DNA of 64,000 bases from Campanula takesimana. Lineage: Eukaryota > Streptophyta > Magnoliopsida > Asterales > Campanulaceae. The DNA lies in assembly GCA_026119855.1 (NCBI GenBank), contig JAOWBW010000445.1, positions 620,001 to 684,000 on the forward strand. Reading direction: 5' to 3'. The notes beneath the pieces are model-generated. The model was not told the DNA's origin. It ran no database searches and saw only the letters and a program-made list of their open reading frames with translations. Of the stretch, positions 32,136-42,942 are shown in pieces (positions within the stretch are counted from its first letter, which is position 1; every line of letters starts with the position of its first letter). The position numbers and the translations under genes were made by a program.

Positions 32136-32931
32136 TGGATTTTAGGAGATAGTCATTATTAGTTTAGGAATTAGCATTAGATTAGGTCATTCTTTTTTAC
32201 TTGAAAAAAGGGACTACGTTCTTTTCTTTTTCTCTGGAGCTTGTAACCCTTTAATGGAGAACTAAACTCCATAGCTTTGGATTGTGATCTTGAACCTAAT
32301 CTAGTTTCAATTGAAGTAATTTTCTTATTCTTTTGTTAATCTATTCATAATTTTGCTTGTTCTGATTTTAGATCTATAATTAGGGTTTGTGGATTTAGCC
32401 AATTCACTAGTTCTTATTATGAATCTATGCTAGAATTCTCTGTTCTGTGCCAAAATTAGGGTTTTCACCGTAGCATCTTCATGAATTGTGTATGTGCCAT
32501 AGCAATTCGGGAAGTAGGCAAAATTAAGCGATTATCTAGTAAACCTAGAAAGCGTTCTTGATCTTAGTCTCTTAAATTAAATCAATTAATTTAGACCTTT
32601 TCTGTGCCAGTTTAGGTTTGATTTTAATTAGGGTTTATAGTGAGTGTGCCACTGCTATAGACTAAACAGTAAGAAGAGACAGAGATTGAAAAACATCTCG
32701 TGATCAAGTGAATAGGATTAACAGAGAAAAAGAAGTACCGATGAAATTGAAATAGAGGACGGGGATAGGGATCAATCTGAAGTGCTTTTTAAATCATTGT
32801 TTTAATCAATTTAGTTTAATTTCCCGTCTAGGAATTAATTACAATCAAATTCAACCCCCAATCTGGTCAGGTGACTAGTTCGCAGATAATCACTGTTCTT
32901 CGTGGATAGACCCTGACTTACCCTAATTACA
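31667..32931 (+). repeat. 3' LTR of the ATHILA-type element
   Basis: 1,265 bp, uninterrupted. It starts TAATGTGGCGG (TG changed to TA) and ends CCCTAATTACA. A (TTA)n run of about 17 units at 32080-32135 is much longer than in the 5' LTR. It has the empty TA site of the Stowaway MITE and the unbroken target of Sirevirus A. Confidence 0.85.
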
Positions 32932-33316
32932 TTATTAGTGGCCGAGTTTAGGTCTAATTTAGTAGGCGTGCGACTAAGCCTACCACACAGGGTGGAGTAT
33001 CCGGGGCTTAAAATTGTCAAGGGCAATTTCGACAAATCAAGTTCATACAGAAGGCCTGTTGTACATTGATAAATAATACTACCCCTCCCCCAAGTATTAA
33101 TAGTACGGGTATTAATGCATTTATCCGGACAAATTCATTTCCTTTGTACCAAAAAAAAAATGTCCGGACAAACAGGGATTAATAATACGGGAAACTAAAG
33201 CCTACCGAACACGTTAGTTAGAGTATTAATAGTCCAATCCGACGCTGATACGGATTACGAAACGTGCGCATAGAGTGAAGACATTTGATGATTTATCTGA
33301 AAGTAAATGGAAGTAC
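32932..33316. other. end of TBL intron 5
   Basis: AT-rich intron DNA. 33070-33212 contains TCCGGACAAA in two facing copies (around 33130 and 33165) and may be a worn MITE. No gene. Confidence 0.4.
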
Positions 33317-33451
33317 CTGTTGTGGCAACAGTGGCTGCGAGCGCTGACAAGAACCACCTTGGTCCCAGTCACCTCCTTCAAAATGCCGTGGGGATTGTGT
33401 CCGGAAGATGACGACTGTACCCACCCTTGTTCTTTCCTCGACAAGTGATTT
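33317..33451 (-). CDS. TBL exon 5
   Basis: 135 nt (45 codons), starting KSLVEERTRVGTVV and continuing FRTQSPRHFEGGDWDQGG to RSQPLLPQQ, a highly conserved block of the PC-esterase domain. A longer open frame in a different phase covers the same DNA (33226-33477) but has no family similarity, so this phase is the coding one. Confidence 0.88.
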
Positions 33452-33684
33452 CTATGTTTAAACGCATAACAAAACAAGTATGCTTAGAGAACATAAAACT
33501 ACGTTTTCAGATGGTAGGACTGCTTACATACAGGAGCTTGCAATTAAAGTTCACTCGTGATAAAAGGCTGTCACTAACATCCTAGTCAATCTGGGCCTTC
33601 AAACAAACTTAGGCCCCTCAAACAAATCCTAATATATCTATAATGATTTAAAGATTTAAAATAGTACTAGAATATATGACATAC

Positions 33685-33805
33685 CATGTACTCCAAAACA
33701 ATATCAAGGCCAGCTTCAGGAGATAATGGTGGAACCACCGGTTGCCCCTTTTCATAGAAAAGCATTGGTGATTTTACAGGATCGAACTTTGAAGGAGCCC
33801 ACCAC
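33685..33805 (-). CDS. TBL exon 4
   Basis: 121 nt between TTTTTAG and GTATGT splice sites. It codes WWAPSKFDPVKSPMLFYE and ends at GLDIVLEYM. The frame joins exon 3 (phase 2) and exon 5 (phase 0). Confidence 0.88.
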
Positions 33806-33939
33806 CTAAAAAGGAGCAACAAATGCAAACAGCGAGTCAAAAACTATTTTTAACAGGATAGAGCAACTATCACAAAAAATTGATATAAAACGTATCACAA
33901 AGTTTTACAAAGTTTCACAGTGGAGGAAAAAATTATATA

Positions 33940-34212
33940 CTTCTCCATCCCGTAATAAAGGTTACTAAAACTGAATGCATGGGACTTAAGGAGAAGTAAC
34001 TATAATATTGATGGTGGAGTAGGTGTTGTGAGTACGAAAAATAAAGTAGGAGAATGTGGGGCAAGGGATGGTAAGTGGATTGCTGTTGTGAGTGGGCAAG
34101 AGACTGCTTCCAGGACTTGAACCCGTGACATCAAGTTTCATTTTGTGATAGTTACCTTTGTTATGGGACGCCCAAAAGGAAATAAGTAACCTCTATTATG
34201 GGACGGAGGGAG
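33940..34212. mobile_element. Stowaway-type MITE in TBL intron 3
   Basis: CTTCTCCATCCCGTAATAAA at the left and TATTATGGGACGGAGGGAG at the right, flanked by TA. The inside carries GGACTTGAACC (34113-34123), a tRNA-like B-box in reverse, perhaps a captured SINE piece. Confidence 0.8.
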
Positions 34213-34581
34213 TATAAGTTTTATGTTAATGCAACTTCACTAGCCTCCAGCCAGGTAATGAGACCGAAATTATGAGAGCCTCAAAGAAACATGCTAAAAG
34301 AAAGTCCAATTTCTTTCGTCATAATAAACAAAAAAGTAATCGACTCCTGATAGGAGCGACGACATAAATAACAGGCACCCTGCCTGAACATGGTAAACCG
34401 CCCCAGCATTGGTGTACTAAGGGCAGACTGCAACAAACTATAATATAACAGTTCCAGTCACCAACAACTAATCTTAAGCAAAATATGTGCATCTGATGAG
34501 CAAAACAGATGTAAAGTGTAACTTCATTTTGTCAATGCCATCTGAATGATATACAAGTTTCATGGGGGAACTTAAAAATAC

Positions 34582-34722
34582 CAGTGTCCCGTGTTGAAAA
34601 TGAGAATATCATGAAAACTGAGAGCATCTGCCCATGTTCCATCAGGTATATCAACATCAACCCTATAACCGTCCTTATAACCAAGAGACTCTAGCACTCC
34701 CCCATTAGCATTAGCAGACCAC
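34582..34722 (-). CDS. TBL exon 3
   Basis: 141 nt between a CAG acceptor and a GT donor. It codes the stretch from WSANANGGVLESLGY to DILIFNTGH and splits the following tryptophan codon. The DILIFNTGHWW block is typical of TBL proteins. Confidence 0.88.
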
Positions 34723-35987
34723 CTGTGTAATACAAAAAAATGCAAACCCGATAAATAAAAGTGGTTGAGAGATGCACGCTATACTAGACTACGTATCCCT
34801 GATGGACTAACTCAAAGAACGTACTATTACAAGAGTTTAAAACATGAAACAAATAATGATCAAGGATAAGGCCGATGACAATAATGACCTAGACAGTCCC
34901 AGCAAAAATATCATAGACGAAATAGGGCACTATATAAATAGATTCCTGGGTGCCATCTCTAGCCCAACCAAGGAAGTTGCCCTTCACCATGTGAAATGAA
35001 ATCATCCAGCATACCGTAAATAACTCACTGTTCCACCTTGCATTTTGTAGCTGCTAAACTCAAATACGCATTATAAGTTCATAACTATACCTATTATATA
35101 CGGTATAGAAAATATACGATACACTACCATTCCTTGAGTCTTGATTATACTTGAAAGGTTTTGCCAATAATTTAAATTTCACCAATTTAGTGGTGTGAAG
35201 TTGTACACAGAACATGATAAGTATACAGAATAAAGAGTTCTAGCCCCAGTTAAATTATAACTCTATCCAAAAGAGGGAGAACCGCATTTAACAAGTCAAT
35301 TCTTTTTATATTTTGTACTTTTGGTACTCCATATTTCCTATCAGTTGCACCAATATTCTTGTTTTCTAATCGTATGACCCGTACGACAAAATCATGTTTT
35401 CAATACGAAAGGAAATAAATTGGAAAATATGAAAATTTGATACTTTAATTTAGAAATGAGATTCATTTTTGCGACACACTGAAAGGGCAAACGTGACTCT
35501 TTTCTCTGAGGCTGGGAGTATATGATTTGTATTTTTACATACACATACAAGTTTGTTGCATGGATTAGAAAATCTGGATCTGCTTAATGATCTTCTTCAA
35601 CCTTTTTGAAGCCCAATACAAAGTCTCAACTTGATTAATGAACTCACGGTTCAACAAAACATTTCTGCCTCCAGTGAACACAAAAGACAATCACCAATTC
35701 AGGTAACAACCACCTCATCTCAACTAAGAAAATCTAGAGAACAAACCTATATATATGCATAGTCTACTCTTGTCCATTAAACCAGTTCCGCCATAACCCC
35801 ATATAAAAATATTGCTATAAAGCTGCAGTCTTCACAGAATGTCCGTTCATGAATAATTATTATAAAATTGCTCTACAAAAGCAAAATAGAGTAGGGAATT
35901 ATGTGATATTTGACCTGTGAAGGACTGCATGAAAGAGTACACAAGTAGTGGAAATAACTATACAACATTTCCAGGTATAAAGAACTA

Positions 35988-36244
35988 CTCCCTCCGTCCC
36001 TAAATTAATGTCCAAAATTCACTTTGAGAGACTTTTGCAAAAAGGTTATAGATAAGCATGTTTAGTTGCATAAGTATACACACATCCCCTTAATGATCTC
36101 ACTATATTTCATAATGAGTCCAAGTTATTATTAGAACTTGTTATATGATGAGGGAGGACTTGGTAACTTCGGAAAAAAGCAATGGATATTCATTTTGGGG
36201 GGAAGTTTCTTGAAATTTGGACATTCATTTAGGGACGGAGGAAG
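35988..36244. mobile_element. Stowaway-type MITE in TBL intron 2
   Basis: CTCCCTCCGTCCCTAAATTA and the inverse CATTTAGGGACGGAGGAAG, flanked by TA, 257 bp. Its right end is only 35 bp from exon 2. Confidence 0.88.
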
Positions 36245-36278
36245 TACATATTTTGGTATCTTATAACCTATGGCTTAC

Positions 36279-36456
36279 CTACCATAACGCGCCAAAAGAT
36301 TTGTCCGATGGTATGCAATTGTAAGGTTATAGTCCAGAAACGTAAAGCCACGATCAGCTCCAGCAGGACGCCACTTCTGCACTTCACCACCCACTCGTTT
36401 CAATGTGCAGAAGAGAGAAACAAACATATTCCTATTCAAGGAGTCACCAACAAACC
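36279..36456 (-). CDS. TBL exon 2: GDS esterase motif
   Basis: After a CAG acceptor the reverse strand codes GFVGDSLNRNMFVSLFCTLK and ends LLARYG before a GTAAGC donor. GDS is the nucleophile motif of the plant PC-esterase (DUF231) domain. The exon is 178 nt and completes the split glycine codon left by exon 1. It is a short exon between GT-AG sites. Confidence 0.9.
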
Positions 36457-36719
36457 CTGCACTGTTGAAGATATATAAGGTCTACAAATATCATTGTGAT
36501 ACTACTACGACACATAAACCAGGGGTCGAATCATGGAAATGCTGACAAGTTAGTTCTTAACGGCCGCAGATATACTGCATTCAACTAATAAAAACATAAA
36601 TTCTATCACATTGTAGTGCAAAAACAAAGTACTATCTCCTCTGAAGATTAGTTAAACATTTAAAGCATAGCTTTACTGGCATTTACGCAAGCAATTTCCT
36701 ATCTATTGCATCTACCCCT

Positions 36720-37923
36720 TGTTAGTGTAAACAGAGGTGTTACCTCAGAACCATCAGGCTTTAGCCTGGTGGCCAGAGCCCATGGCTTCCAACCTGGAGG
36801 TCATGGGTTCGATCCCCCCCTCCCCCCAGAAGTTAGAGAGAAGTCTTTCTCTCCCCAGGATTTGTCTCCTAGGCGCTTCTGCTGATGATTATGTATTGAG
36901 TTCAACTATGAATTAAATTTGAAAAAAATTTAAAAAAAAAAAAAAAAAAAAACAAGAGGTGTTACCTCAGATGTTATTGCTGGCAGTCATGTGCTACCCG
37001 GCGAAATATGTGTTATAGTTTTACATTTCTTTCCATAATAATTTTTATACTAATGTCCTAATATTATTGTCTAGATGGCTGTATTTTTTGTCCATATTTC
37101 AAGTTATATTAAGGTGGAAATTAAAGCTAAATACATGGAGAATGGATTAAAGAAGAGTTATTCATAAATGGTGATTTATGGATAACTTTCAACATCTTTA
37201 ACATGCGGGTAAATGATAAAAACGTGGGAAGACTTATTCCAAGGATTTGTTGCTGATCAAATGGAAGAGTACAAGGCGTTGGAAGCATGGAGTACAACAA
37301 GGAGAAGCTTAGACTTGGGCATGAAGAATTCGGTTGAGAGAATCAAGGAAGGAAGACCAAGTCAAGCTTGTTTTGTGGAGATAAGGCTCGCGCATGATCT
37401 CCACCTCCCCTCACACGTTTAGAACAGCCTAGGGCTGTTTATTTGAGTAGCCCTCAAGTCTTTGATGGCTATAAATAGTGCTAGGATGAACACTTTGTAA
37501 CCAAGCCAAATATCACACACATCCATAGCACAAAGATCAAAGTACTCTTGGCTCCTTTAAGATTCTTTCTCCCATACACTCTTTTATCACTCAAATACTT
37601 CGGGTTTGAATGAGTTTTGGTTAGGATAGAATCTTGTACTTTGTTCTTAGTTTGGTTCCATAGAGAGTATATCATATTAGTTATAGGGAACCTGTTGACT
37701 TTGTATTTGGTACACTTATTAAATATAAAGTTTTCGCCTAAGGACAATCTCAAGTTATATTTATATAACTTGAGAAAAATATATCTCTTGTGCTATTTAA
37801 TTTTCCGCTGCAAAACTCTTTTATTTTTGTGTGTGTTTTCTGTCCGTCTGGTGTGTTACCTGGAGTGTTACCTAACACTTGAGGTAACATCTGTTCTCAG
37901 AAAGCCTTTGACAAACAATTTCA
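36720..37923 (+). repeat. 5' LTR of Sirevirus B
   Basis: 984 bp of LTR plus a 222-bp SINE insertion with its duplication. TATAAATA lies at 37470-37477. The end holds GTGTTACCTGGAGTGTTACC and a facing GAGGTAACA. The 69-codon ORF inside each LTR is not a gene. Confidence 0.9.
36749..36954 (+). mobile_element. tRNA-derived SINE in the 5' LTR of Sirevirus B
   Basis: The head carries A-box TAGCCTGGTGG (36762-36772) and B-box GGTTCGATCC (36806-36815), the internal promoter of RNA polymerase III. The tail is a long poly(A). AGAGGTGTTACCTCAG stands on both sides (36733-36748, 36955-36970) as a 16-bp target duplication. The 3' LTR has this sequence once, at 45127, so the SINE arrived after the LTR element. 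Confidence 0.93.
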
Positions 37924-37925
37924 AT

Positions 37926-37938
37926 TGGCACCAGAGCC
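37926..37938 (+). other. primer-binding site of Sirevirus B
   Basis: TGGCACCAGAGCC, 2 nt after the LTR. It resembles the tRNA-Met type site TGGTATCAGAGC of the other elements but differs at two positions, so the primer is uncertain. Confidence 0.6.
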
Positions 37939-37977
37939 CGGTCACTTGACATACTAAGTGGTTCGTTCCAGTTTGTC

Positions 37978-39342
37978 ATGGCTTTCGATCCTGCTAATCC
38001 CAATCAGAAACGTCTTCCTGTTTTAGATGGCTCGAATTATGCTTATTGGAAGATCCGCCTACGCTCGCATATCAAATCAATTGATCTTCGGGCTTGGCGA
38101 TCTATAACAAATGGTTACTCTCTTCCTATGTTACCTCCAGATGAAGATGGTGACGTACAAGTCAAACCTGAATCTGAGTGGACTAATGAAGAGATTAATC
38201 TAGCGAATTTCAATGAAAAAGCACTTAATGCTATTTTTGAGTGGGTTGATATGCATATTTTCAAACTTATTCAAAATAGTTCCACTGCTCAAGAAGCATG
38301 GGAAACTTTACAAAGGTTTTGTGAAGGTGATACTAGTGTGCGTGAAAATAAGCTTAGAACTCTAACTGGCAAATTTGAAAGGTTGAGGATGAGTGATAAT
38401 GAAACTATTTCATCTTATTTTGAAAAATTGTTTGATATTGCAAATGAGTGTCAACTTTTGGGTGAACCTTTTACCAACAAACAACTTGTTTCAAAAGCTA
38501 TTCGAACTCTCCCCGAGAGATTCAATATGAAAGTTTCATCTATTGAAGAAGCTCACAATCTTTCTACCATGAACATCAATTCTTTAATGAGCATTTTGAA
38601 AAATTTTGAGTCAAATCTCCTTGAACAAAGTGAGGCTTCTAAAGGAAAAAATGTTGCTTTAAAAATGCAATCCTCAGATTTTTCAAATGATGATGAAGAT
38701 GAAATTTTTGAAGAATTAGATGAAAGTGCCATTGTTGCTTTACTTGCTAGAAAATATAATGCAATGGTTAAAAAGTTTAACAATGAAAAAGTGCAGGTAA
38801 AAGCAAAGGAGAAACAAACCAAGGTGTATGATTCGATGCCAAAGAGGACACTCCCTTCTACTCAGAAGTCAGCCCCTATGCGTAGAGCATCCTCAGATCA
38901 ATCAAGGTCTGATCCCAAATACATTGATTCAATTCAATGTCATGCTTATTCGGGATGGGGTCATTACGCAAACGAGCGTGCCAACACACTACGGAAGAAG
39001 GGAAAGAACCTATGGGTATCCCTGAGTGACAATGAAGATGAGGGACCAGTCCAGGAGGAGGAACCAGAACAAACAAACATGTTTGTCACACTCAGTGACT
39101 CGCAGTCTGAACATGTTACCAGAGATGTTATGTCCACTGAGATAACATCTGAGATAACACCTGGCAGGTATAACAATTTCAGTTCACATAATGATGTTTG
39201 TTTCATGGTTTCCACTAACCTTGATGCAGGAAGTTCGCAAGAGGATGAGCTGAGCAAAGATGAGCTCATTGATGGTTTAAAAAACCTTTGTGATGATTTG
39301 CTCAAAGAATGGAAGAAAGAGAACCAAGTGGTTAAAACTTAA
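37978..39342 (+). CDS. gag: Sirevirus B gag, N-terminal part
   Basis: 454 codons. The start FDPANPNQKRLPVLDGSNYA and WKIRLRSHIKSIDLRAW give the copia gag N-terminal domain, with VRENKLRTLTGKFERLRM further on. A worn zinc knuckle (CHAYSGWGHYANE) lies near residue 320. The TAA at 39340-39342 stops the frame, and the same frame then continues with a coiled coil and the second knuckle. Compared with Sirevirus A, one original long gag has been cut in two. The linker near 39105-39170 is coded by GTTACC/GATAACA-type repeats. Confidence 0.85.
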   Translation: MAFDPANPNQKRLPVLDGSNYAYWKIRLRSHIKSIDLRAWRSITNGYSLPMLPPDEDGDVQVKPESEWTNEEINLANFNEKALNAIFEWVDMHIFKLIQNSSTAQEAWETLQRFCEGDTSVRENKLRTLTGKFERLRMSDNETISSYFEKLFDIANECQLLGEPFTNKQLVSKAIRTLPERFNMKVSSIEEAHNLSTMNINSLMSILKNFESNLLEQSEASKGKNVALKMQSSDFSNDDEDEIFEELDESAIVALLARKYNAMVKKFNNEKVQVKAKEKQTKVYDSMPKRTLPSTQKSAPMRRASSDQSRSDPKYIDSIQCHAYSGWGHYANERANTLRKKGKNLWVSLSDNEDEGPVQEEEPEQTNMFVTLSDSQSEHVTRDVMSTEITSEITPGRYNNFSSHNDVCFMVSTNLDAGSSQEDELSKDELIDGLKNLCDDLLKEWKKENQVVKT

Positions 39343-39348
39343 ACCAAG

Positions 39349-42300
39349 ATGAACGATGGACTCAAAGCCTACTTGACTCGATTGGAAGTTCAAGCATCCA
39401 AGAGAGATGCCGAGCTAGAGAAAGTCAAGGGCAAGTTCACTCTAGCCGAGACCACCTTGAAGAAACTCAACACTGGATCGTCCAAATTAGATGAGATCCT
39501 TAACTTGGGTAAGCCTCTCAAAACAGGTATTGGTTTCCGAGAATCATTAGAGAGTATCACTTCTTCTTTGTCTTGTGATGAACATAATATATGTTTCGTG
39601 AAAGGTCATGATTTTGATCAAAATTCTTGTTCAAGTGCTTCTGACAAAGGGAAAGTGTGTCAATATTGTCACATTACTGGACATTTTAAAAACAAATGTA
39701 CTAAGCTTTCAAAAAAGGAGTCCAGTCCCTCTGTGTTACCTGAAGTGTTACCCAGCACTCCAGATTGTCAGAAAGTCAAAAACACAAAAAAGAAGTCATG
39801 GAAACCTAAAGCTAACCTGAGTTGTAATGTTGTCTATGCTGCCTTAATAACAAATGTTAAAGGATCATGGTTTTTTGATAGTGGGTGTTCACGCCATATG
39901 ACGAGAACAAAAATGTTTTTAAAGGACTATGAATCTATTCAAGGGGGGTTTTCCTGCCTTAAAGAATGTCTTGCATGTAGATGGCCTAGTAGCTAATTTA
40001 ATTAGTATTAGCCAACTTTGTGATGACAATTTAGAGGTAAAATTTAACAAGGACACTTGTAAAGTTTTTGATAGTACTAACAATTGTGTTATGACAGGAA
40101 CTAGATCAAGTGATAATTGTTATCGTGTGGAAGATAAAATCGTGTGCAACACCGCAAAGATTGATGTCACAAACCTATGGCATCAAAAGTTGGGACATGT
40201 TCATTTCAGGAACATTGATAAGATTGTTAAGTTAGATGTTGTTAAGGGTATTCCTAAACTGGATCTTAAAAACTCCATCATATGTGAAGATTGTCTTAAG
40301 GGTAAACAAACTCGTGCTGTCCATAGTGTTGCCCAACATTCCGAGCAACACTCTGGGACAACACATTGTTTTCAACTTTTACATATGGATTTAATGGGTC
40401 CAGTTGAGGTAGAGAGTCTTGGAGGAAAGAAATATTCTTTTGTTATAGTTGATGATTTTTCAAGATTTACTTGGGTTTATTTTTTAAAAGAAAAATCAGA
40501 AACTTTTGAAAAGTTTAAACTTTTACACTCCAAAATCAAAAACATGTTTTGTGCCTCTATTTTTAGAATCAAATCTGATCATGGAAGAGAATTTGACAAT
40601 GTTTTATTCTCTACTTTTGTGAAAGAAAAGGAATACATCACGAGTTTTCGGCTCCTAAAACACCTCAACAAAATGGGGTGGCCGAACGGAAAAATCGTAC
40701 TTTACTTGAAATGACTCGTGTGATGCTATTTTCGAAAAGGATTTCTAAAAGATTTTGTGCTGAGGCACTTAACACAGCTTGTCACACAATCAATAGAGTT
40801 TTTCTAAGACCCGGAACTACTATGTCACCTTATGAGATTTTGAATGGCAAGAAACCGACAGTTCATTATTTTCATGTCTTTGGGTGCATATGTTACATTT
40901 TGAATGACCGGGATTATTTAGCAAAGTTTGACTCTAAAAGTGATAGGGCAATATTTCTTGGATATGCAACGAATAGTCGTGCATAGAGTCTACAATCTTA
41001 GACTAAAAACCATCCAAGAATCGGTTAACATTGTTTTTGATGATCTCTCTAGTATTTCAGGTGAAGGTGCTCAAGAGTCTCCTCTTGTGTTGTTAGAAGA
41101 TGTCACACAAACTGAAAGTGATATTACATATGCTAACACGGATGCTGAGCAGAATGTTATCATAAATGAGACAACACCTCAGGCAACACCTGAGTCCAGC
41201 GAGTCATCCGAAGTTGATGCAGAAGTTCATGATGACACAAGAAGGGATCCTCCATCCAGAATCCGTAGGAATCATCCTACAACTCAAGTAATTGGGGAAG
41301 TTAATGAAGGAATCCGAACAAGAGACAAAGAACACGTAAATTATCGTGAAATGTAAGGTATGTGTGCATGTCAACCACATACACCAAGGTAAAACACTCT
41401 TGTTTTGTGTCATCTATAGAACCTAAAAATGTGATTGAAGCCTTAAAAGATAATTTTTGGATTCAAGCTATGCAAGAAGAACTTGATCAATTTACCTGAA
41501 ATAATGTTTGGTGTTTAGTACCCCGTCCCACTAATACTAATGTTATTGGGACAAAGTGGATTTTTAAAAACAAAACTGATGAAGAGGGTAATATTGTTCG
41601 AAATAAAGCACGTCTTGTGGCTCAAGGCTATACACAAGTGGAAGGTATCGACTTTGACGAAACATTCGCACCTGTGGCTAGAATTGAATCAATAAGACTT
41701 CTCTTGGCCATAGCTTGCTATCTTAAAATCACTTTGTATCAAATGGATGTTAAAGCAGCATTTTTAAATGGTTACTTAGATGAAGAAGTTTTTGTTGAAC
41801 AACCTAAAGGCTTTGAAGATCCGTCTCAACCAAACCATGTATATAGACTTGATAAAGCCTTCTACGGCCTAAAACAAGCTCCACGTACATGGTACAGCCG
41901 CTTAACTAGTTTCTTACTTGAATATGGATTTACTCGAGGCGAGGCAGATAGGACCTTATTTATCTTAAAACATGGAAAGGAACTCGTCGTTGCTCAAATC
42001 TATGTTGATGACATAGTCTATGGCTCTACTTCAAAAACTTGTTTAAATGATTTTGTAGAGGCTATGACATCAACATTTGAGATGAGCATGATGAGTGAAC
42101 TAAACTTCTTTCTTGGCTTACAGGTGAAACAATTACTTGATGGAATTTTCATTTCACAAAGCAAGTACGCGAAAAACTTGGTAAAGAAGTTCGGTTTGGA
42201 GGGGTCAAAAAGCTCCACGATTCCTATGAGTACTACACTGAAACTCGGCAAGGATCAAGGGGGAGAAGCAGTTGATCCTACCCTTTACCGTTCCATGATA

Positions 42301-42942
42301 GGTAGCCTCCTTTACCTCACTTCTAGCCGTCCCGATATAATGTTCAGCGTGTATGTCTGTGCACGATACCAATCCAACCCAAAAGTCTCCCATCTTAATT
42401 CCGTTAAAAAGATAATAAAATATGTGTCTGGGACTAGTGAATTAGGAATTTGGTATAGTAAAGATACAAATACTAATTTGGTAGGCTTTAGTGATTCGAA
42501 TTGGGCGGGTGATATAAATGATCGAAAAAGTACTAGTGGGGGGTGTTTTTACTTGGGTAATAATTTAGTATCATGGTATAGTCGTAAACAAAATTGTGTG
42601 TCTCTCTCTACTGCTGAATCTGAATATGTGGCAGCAGGGAGTTGTTGTACTCAACTGATATGGCTAAAACATATGTTAGACGATTATGGGCTTGAGAGTA
42701 AAACTATGACCATGTACTGTGATAGTTTGAGTGCTATTAATATTTCTAAAAATCTTGTCCAACACTCCCGCACAAAACACATTGATATTCGACATCATTT
42801 TTTGAGAGATATGGTTGAAAAAGGCTTAATCACTATAGAGCATATTGATACCATGTATCAATTGGCTGACACCTTTACAAAGGCCTTAGACCATGAGAGA
42901 TTTTCGTTTTTGAAGAACTCTCTTGGACTTTGCAGTCTCTAA
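39349..42942 (+). pseudogene. pol: Sirevirus B gag C-terminus and pol, frame-broken
   Basis: 39349-39996 holds a coiled coil, the second knuckle CQYCHITGHFKNKC and the protease FFDSGCSRHMT. Integrase follows in another frame (39929-40714: LWHQKLGHVH, LLHMDLMGPVE, VDDFSRFTWVYF) and again at 40678-40986. RT/RNase H is a long intact piece, 41617-42942, with QMDVKAAFLNGYL, YVDDIVYGS, DRKSTSGGCFYLG and STAESEYVAAGSC. Frame changes lie near 39940, 40650 and 40985, and an in-frame TGA at 41497. Linkers at 39734-39760, 40327-40365 and 41153-41195 are made of the family motif. Inactive as it stands. Confidence 0.88.

Larger units (their letters stand above)
9408..32931 (+). mobile_element. ATHILA-ORF1-type non-autonomous LTR element with inverted self-copy and nested insertions
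   Basis: The 5' LTR is 9408-10722 plus 24209-24395, split by a Sirevirus and holding a Stowaway MITE. An inverted copy of internal DNA and LTR follows (24396-28403), then the last 100 bp of an LTR (28404-28504), the forward interior and the 3' LTR (31667-32931). There is no gag or pol; the only gene resembles the ATHILA ORF-1 family. The interior ends with several GTGGGGGA polypurine-like tracts. No matching target duplication flanks the element (CACAG versus TTATT), so it is rearranged or recombined. A standard primer-binding site was not found after the LTR end. Confidence 0.75.

Noticed and set aside
9403..32936. Target duplication for the ATHILA-type element
   Set aside because: CACAG before the 5' LTR and TTATT after the 3' LTR do not match; no duplication is claimed.
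3127..33212. One MITE split into halves at 3127-3220 and 33070-33212
   Set aside because: Ends such as CGTTTGGTAG and CTACCGAACACG are loosely inverse, but the inner halves do not align well and several insertions lie between, so the link is not supported.
33226..33477. 83-codon ORF over TBL exon 5
   Set aside because: It is in a different phase from the conserved FRTQSPRHFEGGDWDQGG frame and is a shadow.
36749..36830. tRNA gene (A and B boxes)
   Set aside because: It has a poly(A) tail and a 16-bp target duplication and does not fold as a full cloverleaf, so it is a SINE.
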